A stretch of DNA of 64,000 nucleotides. Origin: Synechococcus sp. AG-686-F08. Lineage in GTDB: Bacteria > Cyanobacteriota > Cyanobacteriia > PCC-6307 > Cyanobiaceae. The position numbers and the translations under genes were made by a program. Positions 52,727 through 60,690 of the stretch are shown here, in pieces. Within the stretch, counting starts at the first letter, position 1. Every line of letters begins with the position of its first letter. Where the stretch lies: contig QCVQ01000003.1 in the NCBI GenBank assembly GCA_003210315.1, positions 35,036 to 99,035 of the forward strand, written 5' to 3'. Below the pieces are notes generated by a model. The model had not been told where the DNA came from, made no database searches, and worked only from the letters and a program-made list of their open reading frames with translations.

Positions 52727-53226
52727 CAAAGCGCCTGCAAGAGGGCCACGGCCTGACATGAGATGCCCTCTTCCCTGCCTTCAGGGCCCAACGTTTCGTT
52801 GGTCGTTGCTTTGACACCCACCTGGTCTGGAGCAACCCCAATCCTGAGGGCAATGGCCGATCGCATCGCCTCAATATGGGGCTTGAGCTTGGGCCGCTCG
52901 GCGATCAACACCGCATCCACATTGACCACACCCCAGCCACGTGCCTTCACCAAAGCAACGACCTGCTCTAAGAGAACGAGACTGTCGGCTCCTTTCCATT
53001 GAGGATCGTCGGGAGGAAAATATTTGCCGATATCACCAAGAGACAACGCCCCCAAGAGGGCATCCATGATCGCGTGCACCAACACATCAGCATCGCTATG
53101 ACCATCGAGACCTAGGCCTGCTGGATGTTCCAACTGCTGGCCACCAAGAATCAAAGGCCTGCCCGGGACTAAACGGTGGATGTCGTAGCCGTTGCCGATT
53201 CGAAGGGACGGAACCGAAGAGGTCAT
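52726..53226 (-). CDS. ispF: 2-C-methyl-D-erythritol 2,4-cyclodiphosphate synthase
   Basis: The 166-residue protein has [17 protein letters not shown] at residues 9-25 with the metal-binding Dx[20 protein letters not shown], and the final [17 protein letters not shown]. It is the fifth enzyme of the MEP isoprenoid pathway. The start is the ATG at 53226. First gene of the operon with TIGR03792 and larB. Confidence 0.94.
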   Translation of the reverse strand: MTSSVPSLRIGNGYDIHRLVPGRPLILGGQQLEHPAGLGLDGHSDADVLVHAIMDALLGALSLGDIGKYFPPDDPQWKGADSLVLLEQVVALVKARGWGVVNVDAVLIAERPKLKPHIEAMRSAIALRIGVAPDQVGVKATTNETLGPEGREEGISCQAVALLQAL

Positions 53227-53579
53227 CAAGGGTGGGGAACAGGCCGAAAGATCTCAATCACCTGTCTGAACAACAGGCGATTGATTCACCAAATGCAGAT
53301 TTTAAGGGCAACAGCAGCACCAGCAGCGATGAGATGCTCCTGCCGAGCAGGGCTCAGATCGCATGAATAAGTCAAGCCCCTTGCGACACACAAACCAGAG
53401 CGAATTAATAGCACTTCATTTCTCACAGAGAGGAAATAAATAATCCATCAAAAAATTACTCAAACAGCAAAACTGTCAACAAAAACAATCAACGATGACC
53501 GGCAAAATAATGATTCCGCAAAAGGAACATCAACATGCCTCTTTGCAAACATCAGCATCTCTCATCGACAACACAGTAG
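53227..53579. other. spacer upstream of ispF with no supported gene
   Basis: AT-rich region between the ispF start and a pair of hairpins. A 33-residue frame from the ATG at 53493 exists but has no ribosome binding site, and I do not call it. The ispF promoter must lie here. Confidence 0.35.
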
Positions 53580-53599
53580 GGGTTGCGAACGTCTGACGA

Positions 53600-53682
53600 T
53601 AGAAAAGAGCGAAGGGCCAGGGGTTTGGTCCTTCGTGATCCGGTTAGTCAGAGGAATGGCACCTCATTCCTCTATTTCTTCC
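53600..53682 (+). ncRNA. candidate small RNA with two hairpins and a terminator-like end
   Basis: Two adjacent hairpins occur on the plus strand: CGAAGGGCCA, loop GGGGTT, TGGTCCTTCG (one G-U pair), then GAGGAATG, loop GCACCT, CATTCCTC (53651-53672) followed by TATTTCTT. The second looks like a rho-independent terminator. The layout resembles a short cyanobacterial regulatory RNA, but no family could be recognised. Confidence 0.35.
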
Positions 53683-53712
53683 AAAGCCTTGATGAACCAA
53701 CGAAGGATGTCC

Positions 53713-53814
53713 ATGCCACCTGGTAACCCTCCTCCACTTTGCGTCTGGATCGCATGCCTCTCGATCGGGGTGGGCCTAGGCGGAACTTTAATGCAGATTC
53801 TCATGACATTTTAA
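53713..53814 (+). CDS. 33-residue single-span membrane protein
   Basis: MPPGNPPPLCVWIACLSIGV begins a frame with one transmembrane helix and ends GGTLMQILMTF. The ATG at 53713 has AAGG six bases before it. Earlier ATGs at 53707, 53692 and 53656 keep the same frame, but the last lies inside a terminator-like hairpin. A small membrane peptide is plausible; no family is recognised. Confidence 0.45.
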   Translation: MPPGNPPPLCVWIACLSIGVGLGGTLMQILMTF

Positions 53815-53928
53815 AAAGTATCTATTGAGAACTAAACGATAAGAAAGCCAAGACATCTGCCGAAAATTAATTCACTTGATCAGGACGGTGCAATCTATAG
53901 GGAAGAAGGCAACATCCCAGAATTAGCC

Positions 53929-54483
53929 TTATGACCTGGCTGTAAGACCTACATAGGATCCATGAAGTGGGTGATCTGGATGTTGCCTACCCTCAGCATA
54001 ATAAAGCTTTTCAATGAGAAGATGAGGCAATGTCTCATCTCCAAAGATCAAATCCATAATGAGCCTGATTGGAGAACGGTTTTGATTCAGCTCTTCCTTT
54101 GCTGAGCATTCGATTCCCTCAAGATCATCCTTTGAAAGCTTTAGCTGCTGAACGAGTTCTTGGTAAACACGGCGTTCATCGGAATTGATCTTATGGCGAT
54201 CACGGGGTTGTCTTGAAACCGCGGCCACGAGATAGGCCACACGCGCAGCAAGACAACGATCTTCATGGCTTGTTAAAGCCCCTACCAACTTTTCAAGACT
54301 GAGTGTTGAGTCTTCTTCTGTAAGCACAAGATCATCACCACCGCTATTGGCAGCGATCTGGTTAGGAAGCTCGCGAATCAACTGCTCCTCTTCCTTTGAA
54401 ATATTCCCATCACTTAAGGCAATTATTTTTGCAATCTCAAGCAACACACTCATCGTTTTATTCGTCATTCTGTTTTCCGTCAT
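53929..54483 (-). CDS. TerB-like domain protein
   Basis: The 184-residue protein has the look of a TerB-type helical domain: MSVLLEIAKIIALSDGNISKEEEQLIRELP (the acidic DGxxxxEE metal-binding-like pattern) at residues 11-40. A second half rich in Lys/Asp/Glu helices has no known domain. TerB domains appear in tellurite resistance and stress proteins; the role here is unknown. It stands alone, the ATG at 54483 being the start. Confidence 0.6.
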   Translation of the reverse strand: MTENRMTNKTMSVLLEIAKIIALSDGNISKEEEQLIRELPNQIAANSGGDDLVLTEEDSTLSLEKLVGALTSHEDRCLAARVAYLVAAVSRQPRDRHKINSDERRVYQELVQQLKLSKDDLEGIECSAKEELNQNRSPIRLIMDLIFGDETLPHLLIEKLYYAEGRQHPDHPLHGSYVGLTARS

Positions 54484-54581
54484 CACTGAAGCCCAAGAGC
54501 TCTTCTTTCAAAGCCAAGTGTACGAGACCTGTTCATGCCATTCACTTCATCACTCCTAAGCACGACTGACAACAAAGCCCC

Positions 54582-54602
54582 AAAAGGAGAGGCCGCCTCT
54601 CC
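54582..54602 (-). terminator. strong hairpin with a T run on the minus strand
   Basis: GGAGAGG, loop CCG, CCTCTCC is followed on the minus strand by TTTTGGGGCTTTG. It would end a minus-strand transcript coming from above 54600, for which the small frame at 54894 and the structured region are the only candidates. Confidence 0.6.
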
Positions 54603-54893
54603 CGGATGGGAAAGACGGCCTAACTCGCTCGTTTATGCATATCGCAAACCATTAATCAGTGAATCTGTATCGCGGAAGTCTGAACCTCGTATCGAAAACA
54701 GTGAACTGAAAGATTGGTGCGAAGCGACTGTCTGCAGGATCACCTGGGGCCGGGGCTCTAGGTGTGGGGTCGTGTTCTCCGTAGGGCACCTAGGACGGTG
54801 CAGATGGAGCATCGATTGGCGTGGCGCGCAAGGCCTTGCCTACCAAAGGAACAACCCACGTCTTGTTGAGACTGTTGGAGCAGGGACCTGAAG
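54603..54893 (-). ncRNA. structured untranslated region, possible ncRNA
   Basis: The minus strand between the small frame at 54894 and the terminator is about 300 nt with no supported coding frame. It contains a 7-bp stem, CTAGGTG (CCCTACGGAGAACACGACCCCA) CACCTAG, near 54760-54795, and other complementary stretches. I could not match it to RNase P, tmRNA or 6S RNA consensus motifs. It could be the 3' UTR of the small gene or an independent RNA. Confidence 0.25.
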
Positions 54894-55007
54894 TCAGCTT
54901 GCTTCTGCTGATAACTCAGGTGGAGTGTCGTCTGTCAAAGCGCCTCCGATCTCGATGTCCATAGTTTGTGCCATCAGCGCACACTTGCCATCGGTGTAAA
55001 GGCGCAT
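54894..55007 (-). CDS. 37-residue acidic small protein
   Basis: The reverse strand encodes MRLYTDGKCALMAQTMDIEI then GGALTDDTPPELSAEAS, from the ATG at 55007. It lies between trmD and the hairpin terminator. Codon choice is GC-rich and consistent with the neighbouring genes. In-frame GTG codons lie just upstream. No family is recognised. Confidence 0.4.
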   Translation of the reverse strand: MRLYTDGKCALMAQTMDIEIGGALTDDTPPELSAEAS

Positions 55008-55075
55008 TGCCTTCACAGCAGAAACCACCGAAATTAGGAATGGCGTGCCTGATCAGCCATAGCCGTGAATCAACC

Positions 55076-55795
55076 CTAAGGAGAGGGGGTTGTTTGATTT
55101 TTGATCTGCTGCCAACGGTTCCATAGATCTGGCCGCCGCTCCTGGGTGCGCTGCTCACGCTGCTGCTGACGCCAAAGAGCCACAGCACCATGATCCCCGC
55201 TGCGCAGCACATCGGGCACGGTCATGCCGCGAAAATCGGCCGGGCGCGTGTAGTGCGAATGCTCAAGCAACAGATCGCTATGACTTTCTTCCACTAAGGA
55301 TTCCGGCGTACCCACCGTGCCGGGCAACAAACGCACCACTCCATTGATGATCGTCATAGCCGGAAGTTCACCGCCGGTGAGCACGAAGTCCCCCATGGAC
55401 ACCTCCTCATCAGCCAGTGAACGGATGCGTTCATCAAAACCTTCGTAATGCCCGCAAAGAAACACCAACTGGTCGTACTCCTGAGACCAGCGCTGTAAAT
55501 CAACTTGCCGCAGGGGTTGTCCCTGCGGCGACATCAACAGCACACGCCGCCGTGAACACACCGGTACCGACTCAAAAGCGGCAAACACCGGTTCCGGCTT
55601 GAGCACCATGCCAGCCCCACCTCCGTAGGGCACATCGTCCACCTTGCGATGACGGTCGATGGCGTGATCGCGAGGGTTGTGGAGGTGCAACTCAGCAATC
55701 TTGGCCCCAAAGGCACGACCGATCACCCCAACCTCAGGCAATGGCGCAAAGGCCTGCGGCGCCAAGCTGATCACATCGAGGCGATAGGGAGCCAT
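55076..55795 (-). CDS. trmD: tRNA (guanine-N1)-methyltransferase
   Basis: The 239-residue protein has the SPOUT features: RLDVISLAPQAFAPL at the start, YGGGAGMVL, LLMSPQGQPL, FLCGHYEGFDERI, DFVLTGGELPAM (the knot), and DFRGMTVPDVLRSGDHGAV. It methylates G37 of tRNAs with a G at position 36. It ends a run with the lyase and era (all minus). The gap to the lyase gene is 6 nt. Confidence 0.94.
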   Translation of the reverse strand: MAPYRLDVISLAPQAFAPLPEVGVIGRAFGAKIAELHLHNPRDHAIDRHRKVDDVPYGGGAGMVLKPEPVFAAFESVPVCSRRRVLLMSPQGQPLRQVDLQRWSQEYDQLVFLCGHYEGFDERIRSLADEEVSMGDFVLTGGELPAMTIINGVVRLLPGTVGTPESLVEESHSDLLLEHSHYTRPADFRGMTVPDVLRSGDHGAVALWRQQQREQRTQERRPDLWNRWQQIKNQTTPSP

Positions 55796-55801
55796 CAGAC
55801 C

Positions 55802-56302
55802 TCAGCTCTGCGGACGGCTAACGCGTCTGATCTCTGAGCAAAAACTACCCTGCCTGGGCTGTCCATCGTCACCAACCGCCGTCGTACTGCGCAGCCGCAG
55901 GTTGGGTTTGGTGAACCAAATACGCTCCAACACCTGGTCGCCGTTCTTGGCTTGCAAATGAAGCTCAAGGCTGGCATCAGGAAGCAGATGCCAATGCCCA
56001 GCCTGCTCCGTGCCGGATGCATGGATCGCGAGACAGCCATCAGCTTGAAACGTCAACGTGCTCGTGCCACCCTCCGCGGGCGTCACCTCCAAACAGGGCA
56101 CACCAGCAACAACGGAAGCCGATACCTCAACCTCGCCCCGCTCACTGCTATGCCATTCCTGTTCTGATGCATTGATGAGGAAGCGGCTTCGCAAGCTCAT
56201 CCAACGGCCCACGCAGAGGGCAAGAAAACCGTCGAGATCTGACGGTGGGAACGGAGTTTGATCGCTCATGTCTTGCATCTTCGCAGGTGCAGCATCCACC
56301 AT
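55802..56302 (-). CDS. phycobiliprotein chromophore lyase, CpcS/CpeS family
   Basis: The 166-residue protein has the lipocalin-like fold of CpcS/CpeS lyases: CVGRWMSLRSRFLIN near residue 30, a beta-rich body, ERIWFTKPNLRLRST, and the C-terminal signature FCSEIRRVSRP. The family attaches phycobilins to Cys of phycobiliproteins, with the target determined by family branch. The ATG at 56302 directly follows the era stop codon (TAA then ATG), so the two are translated in sequence. Alternative ATGs lie 24 and 33 nt downstream. Confidence 0.82.
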   Translation of the reverse strand: MVDAAPAKMQDMSDQTPFPPSDLDGFLALCVGRWMSLRSRFLINASEQEWHSSERGEVEVSASVVAGVPCLEVTPAEGGTSTLTFQADGCLAIHASGTEQAGHWHLLPDASLELHLQAKNGDQVLERIWFTKPNLRLRSTTAVGDDGQPRQGSFCSEIRRVSRPQS

Positions 56303-57256
56303 TTAATCGCCCACATATCCCAACTCCGCGAGTCGCGCCGGCTTGCTGCGCCAATCGGGAACCACCTTCACGAACAGCTCGAGGTACACCGGACCATCGA
56401 TCAAAGTCTGCATCTGCAGACGTGCGCCCTGACCAATCGTTTTGAGCATGGACCCGCCTTTGCCAATCAAGATTCCCTTCTGGCTTTTGCGCTCAACCAA
56501 AACCGTTGCCAACACCGCCGTGCGCCCATTGCCCTTTCCCTTCGCAGGTATCTCCTCAATGCGATCAATGCTCACCGCAACACTGTGGGGCACCTCTTCG
56601 CGCGTATTGAGCAACACCTGTTCACGGATCAATTCGCCCATCAGCAAGCGTTCGGGCTGATCGCTCACCATGTCGGAGGGATAGAGCTGGGGGCCCTCGG
56701 GCATCAATGAACTCATCGCCTTCACCAACTCAGGGCAGCCATCACCGCTCAAGGCACTACAGCGATGCACCGGCCAATCGGTCTCACTCAGCAGCTCTCG
56801 ATAGGCCGCATCGGCAGCATCCTTCTGCTCCAAAGGGACCAGATCCCACTTGTTGAGCAGCACCTGAACCGGCAAGGATTGCTGTCGCAGCAATTGCACG
56901 ATGAAGGCATCACCCCGTCCTGGAGCCTCGCATCCCTCCAGCAAAAGCAGCACTTGATCCACCTCCCCAATCGCAGATCGGGCACTACGAACCAGCCGCT
57001 CCCCTAATAAATGATGGGGCTTATGAATCCCAGGCGTATCCACCAGGATCAGCTGAGCTTCATCGGTGGTGAGGATCGCGCGCAGCCGGTTGCGGGTGGT
57101 TTGGGCCACGGGCGAGGTGATCGCAATCTTGTCGCCGATGAGCTGATTCACCAACGTGGACTTCCCCACATTGGGGCGGCCGATCAGGGCCACAAAACCA
57201 GAGCGAAATCCCTCAGGCGTACTGCTTGTGAACGAACGAGAGGAAGACTCAACCAT
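56303..57256 (-). CDS. era: GTPase Era
   Basis: The 317-residue protein has the Ras-like GTPase motifs GRPNVGKSTLVN (G1), DTPG (G3), NKWD (G4) and a C-terminal KH domain (ESQKGILIGKGGSMLKTIG, residues 235-290). It binds 16S rRNA and assists 30S assembly. Its first eight bases overlap the end of the small gene upstream, and the stop abuts the lyase gene. Confidence 0.94.
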   Translation of the reverse strand: MVESSSRSFTSSTPEGFRSGFVALIGRPNVGKSTLVNQLIGDKIAITSPVAQTTRNRLRAILTTDEAQLILVDTPGIHKPHHLLGERLVRSARSAIGEVDQVLLLLEGCEAPGRGDAFIVQLLRQQSLPVQVLLNKWDLVPLEQKDAADAAYRELLSETDWPVHRCSALSGDGCPELVKAMSSLMPEGPQLYPSDMVSDQPERLLMGELIREQVLLNTREEVPHSVAVSIDRIEEIPAKGKGNGRTAVLATVLVERKSQKGILIGKGGSMLKTIGQGARLQMQTLIDGPVYLELFVKVVPDWRSKPARLAELGYVGD

Positions 57257-57476
57257 GGGTTAAGTCTGCGCTCTCATCAGCTGATTGCTGGGGTTTGGTT
57301 TCCGCGGTGTGGAGTTGCTCGCTGATGTCACGGGAGAGATCAGCCTGGAAATGGGTGGCAACCCAAAAAGGGATGGCCTCATCAGGCGGCGCCTTGATCA
57401 AACTGCCATCTGCCCTCGCCTGCCAATGCCCCGTTGGCAGCTTCACGCGGAGATCATGACCTTGTTGAGCTTCCAC
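57249..57476 (-). CDS. small hypothetical protein overlapping era
   Basis: The 75-residue frame starts at a GTG at 57476 (MEAQQGHDLRVKLPTGHWQA). Coding likeness continues upstream in the same frame, as far as ASIVKVGVTSWRRVEAQ, but no ATG, GTG or TTG is available there, so the true start is unclear. The central part HWQARADGSLIKAPPDEAIPFWVATHF is compact and Trp-containing. Function unknown. It overlaps the era start by 8 bases. Confidence 0.55.
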   Translation of the reverse strand: MEAQQGHDLRVKLPTGHWQARADGSLIKAPPDEAIPFWVATHFQADLSRDISEQLHTAETKPQQSADESADLTHG

Positions 57477-57614
57477 ACGTCGCCAGCTGGTTACCCCTAC
57501 TTTGACGATGCTTGCCTCAAGGGAAGGGGTGTCTCAAACAAGTGTTGAAAGAAATGCAGCCAAGCCTTGTCTTCCTAATCTGCTGAAAGCCCTAACCCCC
57601 GTACCCCAAGCCCC

Positions 57615-58184
57615 ATGACAGATCAGGACTCGACTGTTCCGTCAGAAACCGAGCCGCCAATTTCGGATTCCGTGCAAGCACCGACGTTTCAACAGGCAAT
57701 GGAGATCGCTGCTGTCTGGATCCAGCAATGGGATCAAGAAGAAATTAGTGATGAAGTGATCGCCGATCGAGTCGGGGAGCTTGTGGAGAGTCGCGATGGA
57801 GCGCGGGGCTTCTTTGTGATCAGCCTGGCTGGCGACAGTGCCCTGATGGATCGATTGCCTGAAGCTCTGGTGGGCAAACTTCGTTCCTGCGGAGAAGACG
57901 TTGTAGACCTCACCGTTCGCAATCTTGCAATGAGCGCAGCGATGGTGGTGCACCACCGCCAGCAGTCGGATGAAAGGCAAGCGGCGGGATCAGAACGCGT
58001 GAACCTGCGCTGCACTGAGTTGCTGCGCCAACTCGAACCGCACTGCGTCAAAGCACGGTTAGAAACCTTGTTGGCAGCAGCAAGCAACAATCAAGGCAGC
58101 GATGTGGCCTTTCTGGATCGCTGGGGATACGACACAAACCAGAAGACAGCGATTGCGCAAGCGGTGGAGGCTGTAGCGGACTAA
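57615..58184 (+). CDS. conserved-looking hypothetical protein
   Basis: The 189-residue soluble protein is helical and acidic, with no family that I recognise. It begins MTDQDSTVPSETEPPISD, a disordered front, then a helical body. It lies alone between era's upstream gene and a membrane protein, divergent from the former. Confidence 0.6.
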   Translation: MTDQDSTVPSETEPPISDSVQAPTFQQAMEIAAVWIQQWDQEEISDEVIADRVGELVESRDGARGFFVISLAGDSALMDRLPEALVGKLRSCGEDVVDLTVRNLAMSAAMVVHHRQQSDERQAAGSERVNLRCTELLRQLEPHCVKARLETLLAAASNNQGSDVAFLDRWGYDTNQKTAIAQAVEAVAD

Positions 58185-58276
58185 TGCTGATTTAAGTCAT
58201 CCTTCAGACACAGAGCCTGTTCCAGAAGGATTGAAAACCACTTGAAGATTGGGCAGCGTCGAAGCAGAAATTTTCC

Positions 58277-58304
58277 AAAAAAAATCCCGAACTAAGCCGG
58301 GATT
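58277..58304 (-). terminator. terminator after the Bax-inhibitor-like gene
   Basis: AATCCCG at 58283-58289 pairs with CGGGATT at 58298-58304, and an A run at 58277-58284 gives a T run after the hairpin on the minus strand. Confidence 0.8.
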
Positions 58305-58345
58305 AAACAAACGAGTTGGGATGAAGCATGTCCACCTGAAGTCGA

Positions 58346-59077
58346 TCAGTCGCGACGACCACCACCCTGAATCGCAATGATCAAGCGCAAGATGAAGATG
58401 AAGAGGTTGATATAGGTGAGATACATTCCCAATGCACCGGCGAGATATTGATCGTCGCGATAGGTGCGAGGCATGGTGTAAAAGTCCACGAATGCCATTC
58501 CCACAAACAACACCGTTCCAAATCCTGCAATTGCAAGATTGGTAGCGGCAAAGATCCCAGGGATGAAGAAGCCCGCAACAAAGATGCCGACCATCGCAAT
58601 TAAGAGGCCGATCAAGCCAAAACCAACCACTGCCGAGAGCGCTTGACCCACGCTGTCGCTCATGCGCCGGCCAACAACAGAGGCAATCGCAAAGGTGAGG
58701 CCCGTGGCGAGGGCAGCAATACCAATCGAAGCAACACCAGCAACCGCAACGGCTTGCACCACCAGACCGGTGAGCGTGAAGCCGGTCAGCAAACTAAAGG
58801 CAGCCATCAACGGCAAGGCGGTGCCGTTATTGCCCTTTTTGGCAGCATTCTGTGCAACGAAGAACAGAATGAACCAGGGAATAATCGCAACCATCGACAG
58901 CCCATTGAAGGCTGGCCCCATGGCGACCATGGTGGACATCCCACCAAGAACACCTGCGGCGGTGAGCACCATGCCGCCACCTACATAAGGCAGGGCTTTA
59001 TTGACAACATTGGGGCCAACAAGGGCACTGGATTGTGCCTCGCGGATGGCCTCTTGAAAATTACTGCTGGCTGGCAT
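58346..59077 (-). CDS. Bax inhibitor-1 / YccA family membrane protein
   Basis: The 243-residue protein has seven predicted transmembrane helices and family segments near the end: MAFVDFYTMPRTYRDDQYLAGALGMYLTYINLFIFILRLI. The family includes YccA (a modulator of FtsH) and Bax inhibitor-1 (a calcium-leak channel). I take the ATG at 59077 (MPASSNFQEAI) as the start. It stands alone with its own terminator. Confidence 0.85.
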   Translation of the reverse strand: MPASSNFQEAIREAQSSALVGPNVVNKALPYVGGGMVLTAAGVLGGMSTMVAMGPAFNGLSMVAIIPWFILFFVAQNAAKKGNNGTALPLMAAFSLLTGFTLTGLVVQAVAVAGVASIGIAALATGLTFAIASVVGRRMSDSVGQALSAVVGFGLIGLLIAMVGIFVAGFFIPGIFAATNLAIAGFGTVLFVGMAFVDFYTMPRTYRDDQYLAGALGMYLTYINLFIFILRLIIAIQGGGRRD

Positions 59078-59192
59078 GCCTTTCACTGAAGACTGTATAT
59101 ATCTTGCCAGTGGTGAAAGGGATTGGCCTGCAGCAGAAGTGTGGATCCCCCTATCGATTCCAATCAGCAGGCAAAACGGCGGTTGCTAAACC

Positions 59193-60212
59193 CTATTCAG
59201 GACCCTTAAGCAGACTGATGCCTGCGCCTGTTTGTGGATCGGATTGTTCATCAAAGCTGGCATAGGCCTCCACCACGCGTTGCACCAGGGGGTGGCGCAC
59301 CACATCAGCTGCGGTGAGATGACAGACGGCAACACCGGGTACCCCATCCATCACCTCTGCCGCTTCCACCAAACCACTCAACTGCCCAGGCGGTAGATCC
59401 TGCTGCGTGACATCACCGGTGACCACCATCCGTGAACGCTCTCCTAGACGCGTAAGCACCATGCGCATCTGAGCTGGCGTGGTGTTTTGAGCCTCATCAA
59501 GAATCACAAACGCGCCGGCCAGGGTGCGTCCCCGCATGTAGGCCAAAGGAGCGACTTCAATCACACCCCTCTCGAGCAGAGAGGTGGTTTTTTCAGGTCC
59601 AAGCAGGGCATGCAGGGAGTCGTACAGCGGCCGGAGATAGGGATCAATTTTTTGCTGCAAATCACCCGGAAGAAAGCCAAGACGCTCGCCAGCCTCAACC
59701 GCAGGTCGCGTGAGGATTAAGCGCTCAACCTTTCGCTCCGTGAGCATGCGCACGGCCAACACAGCAGCGAGAAATGTTTTCCCCGTACCGGCGGGACCGA
59801 GCGCAAACGTGAGGTCATGGCGCTCCATCGCATCCACGTACTTCTTCTGACGCAGGGTGCGGGGACGCAGCAGGTTTCCCTTTTGGTTGCGAGCGAGCAC
59901 CTGATCGCCCATGGCGACGTGATCCTCGCTTTGGCCCGTGTTTAGGGCACCCAACGCTGATTGAAGATCAACCTGAGACACCGCTTGGCCGTCCTGCCAG
60001 ATCGGACGCACCAACTCAACCACCGCTGCGGCGCGTTCAATCTGGAGAAGACTGCCAGACATTTCAAGCTGAAGACCCCGCATCACCAAGGACGCACCGG
60101 TGAGCGCCTCAAGTTGATGCAGGGTCTGTTCTGCCGATCCTGCTAACGAAAGAGCAGCTTCAGGATGGGGGAGATCAAGGACGAAGCGACCTATTGCGGC
60201 AGCTTCGGGCAT
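59193..60212 (-). CDS. phoH: PhoH-like ATPase
   Basis: The 339-residue protein has the PhoH core: Walker A GPAGTGKTFLAAVLA near residues 138-152, AFVILDEAQNTTPAQM (Walker B) and LTRLGERSRMVVTGD. The front half holds a KH-like RNA-binding region. PhoH proteins are linked to RNA metabolism and phosphate starvation. It is part of the minus-strand cluster rpsP-phoH; the gap to rpsP is 8 nt. Confidence 0.9.
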   Translation of the reverse strand: MPEAAAIGRFVLDLPHPEAALSLAGSAEQTLHQLEALTGASLVMRGLQLEMSGSLLQIERAAAVVELVRPIWQDGQAVSQVDLQSALGALNTGQSEDHVAMGDQVLARNQKGNLLRPRTLRQKKYVDAMERHDLTFALGPAGTGKTFLAAVLAVRMLTERKVERLILTRPAVEAGERLGFLPGDLQQKIDPYLRPLYDSLHALLGPEKTTSLLERGVIEVAPLAYMRGRTLAGAFVILDEAQNTTPAQMRMVLTRLGERSRMVVTGDVTQQDLPPGQLSGLVEAAEVMDGVPGVAVCHLTAADVVRHPLVQRVVEAYASFDEQSDPQTGAGISLLKGPE

Positions 60213-60220
60213 GGGTTTGA

Positions 60221-60613
60221 TCAGCTTTCGGTGGATTCTTCAGTGCCTGAATCGTCAGATTCGCTCGCCGCTGCTGCTGCCTTGGCTTCTGCCGCATCTT
60301 TTGCAGCCTGCTTCACTGCCGCTTCACGGGCAGCGGCCTGCTTCAGCTTGCCAATGGTCTCAGCGGGGCGCACTGTCTTTTCGAGCAAACCGCCTTTCTC
60401 AAGGAGGAAGCGAACAGCATCGGTGGGCTGTGCACCCTGACTCAGGCGCACACGAAGCGCCTCAGCATCGAGACGGGTTTCCTTGGTGCGTGGGTTGTAG
60501 AAACCCAGCTCCTGCAGGGGGCGGCCATCTCGGCGTGACGTGCTGTTGCAGGCCACGAGGCGGAAACTCGCTTCCCGCTTCTTACCGAACCGCTTCAGGC
60601 GGAGCTTGATCAT
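60221..60613 (-). CDS. rpsP: 30S ribosomal protein S16 with a C-terminal extension
   Basis: The 130-residue protein begins [20 protein letters not shown], the S16 N-terminus. Residues 1-85 are the conserved S16 fold. The last 45 residues are an Ala/Glu/Ser-rich extension typical of marine picocyanobacterial S16. Binds 16S rRNA in 30S assembly. It lies just upstream of phoH. Confidence 0.95.
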   Translation of the reverse strand: MIKLRLKRFGKKREASFRLVACNSTSRRDGRPLQELGFYNPRTKETRLDAEALRVRLSQGAQPTDAVRFLLEKGGLLEKTVRPAETIGKLKQAAAREAAVKQAAKDAAEAKAAAAASESDDSGTEESTES

Positions 60614-60690
60614 CGTGGCGCTTGTTTAAAGGTGGAATTCAGCGCAGCAAAAAATGTTGCGCTAAGCAACCAACCTACCGTGCCGTGGAC

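Noticed and set aside
54535..54891. 118-residue plus-strand frame
   Set aside because: It runs through a strong minus-strand terminator hairpin at 54582-54602 and has poor composition for this genome.
54603..54893. possible tmRNA, 6S RNA or RNase P RNA
   Set aside because: I looked for the tmRNA tag frame, the T-arm motif and the conserved RNase P core and saw none, so no family name is given.
54916..55212. 98-residue minus-strand frame overlapping the trmD 3' end
   Set aside because: It overlaps trmD heavily and the small frame at 54894 explains the region better.
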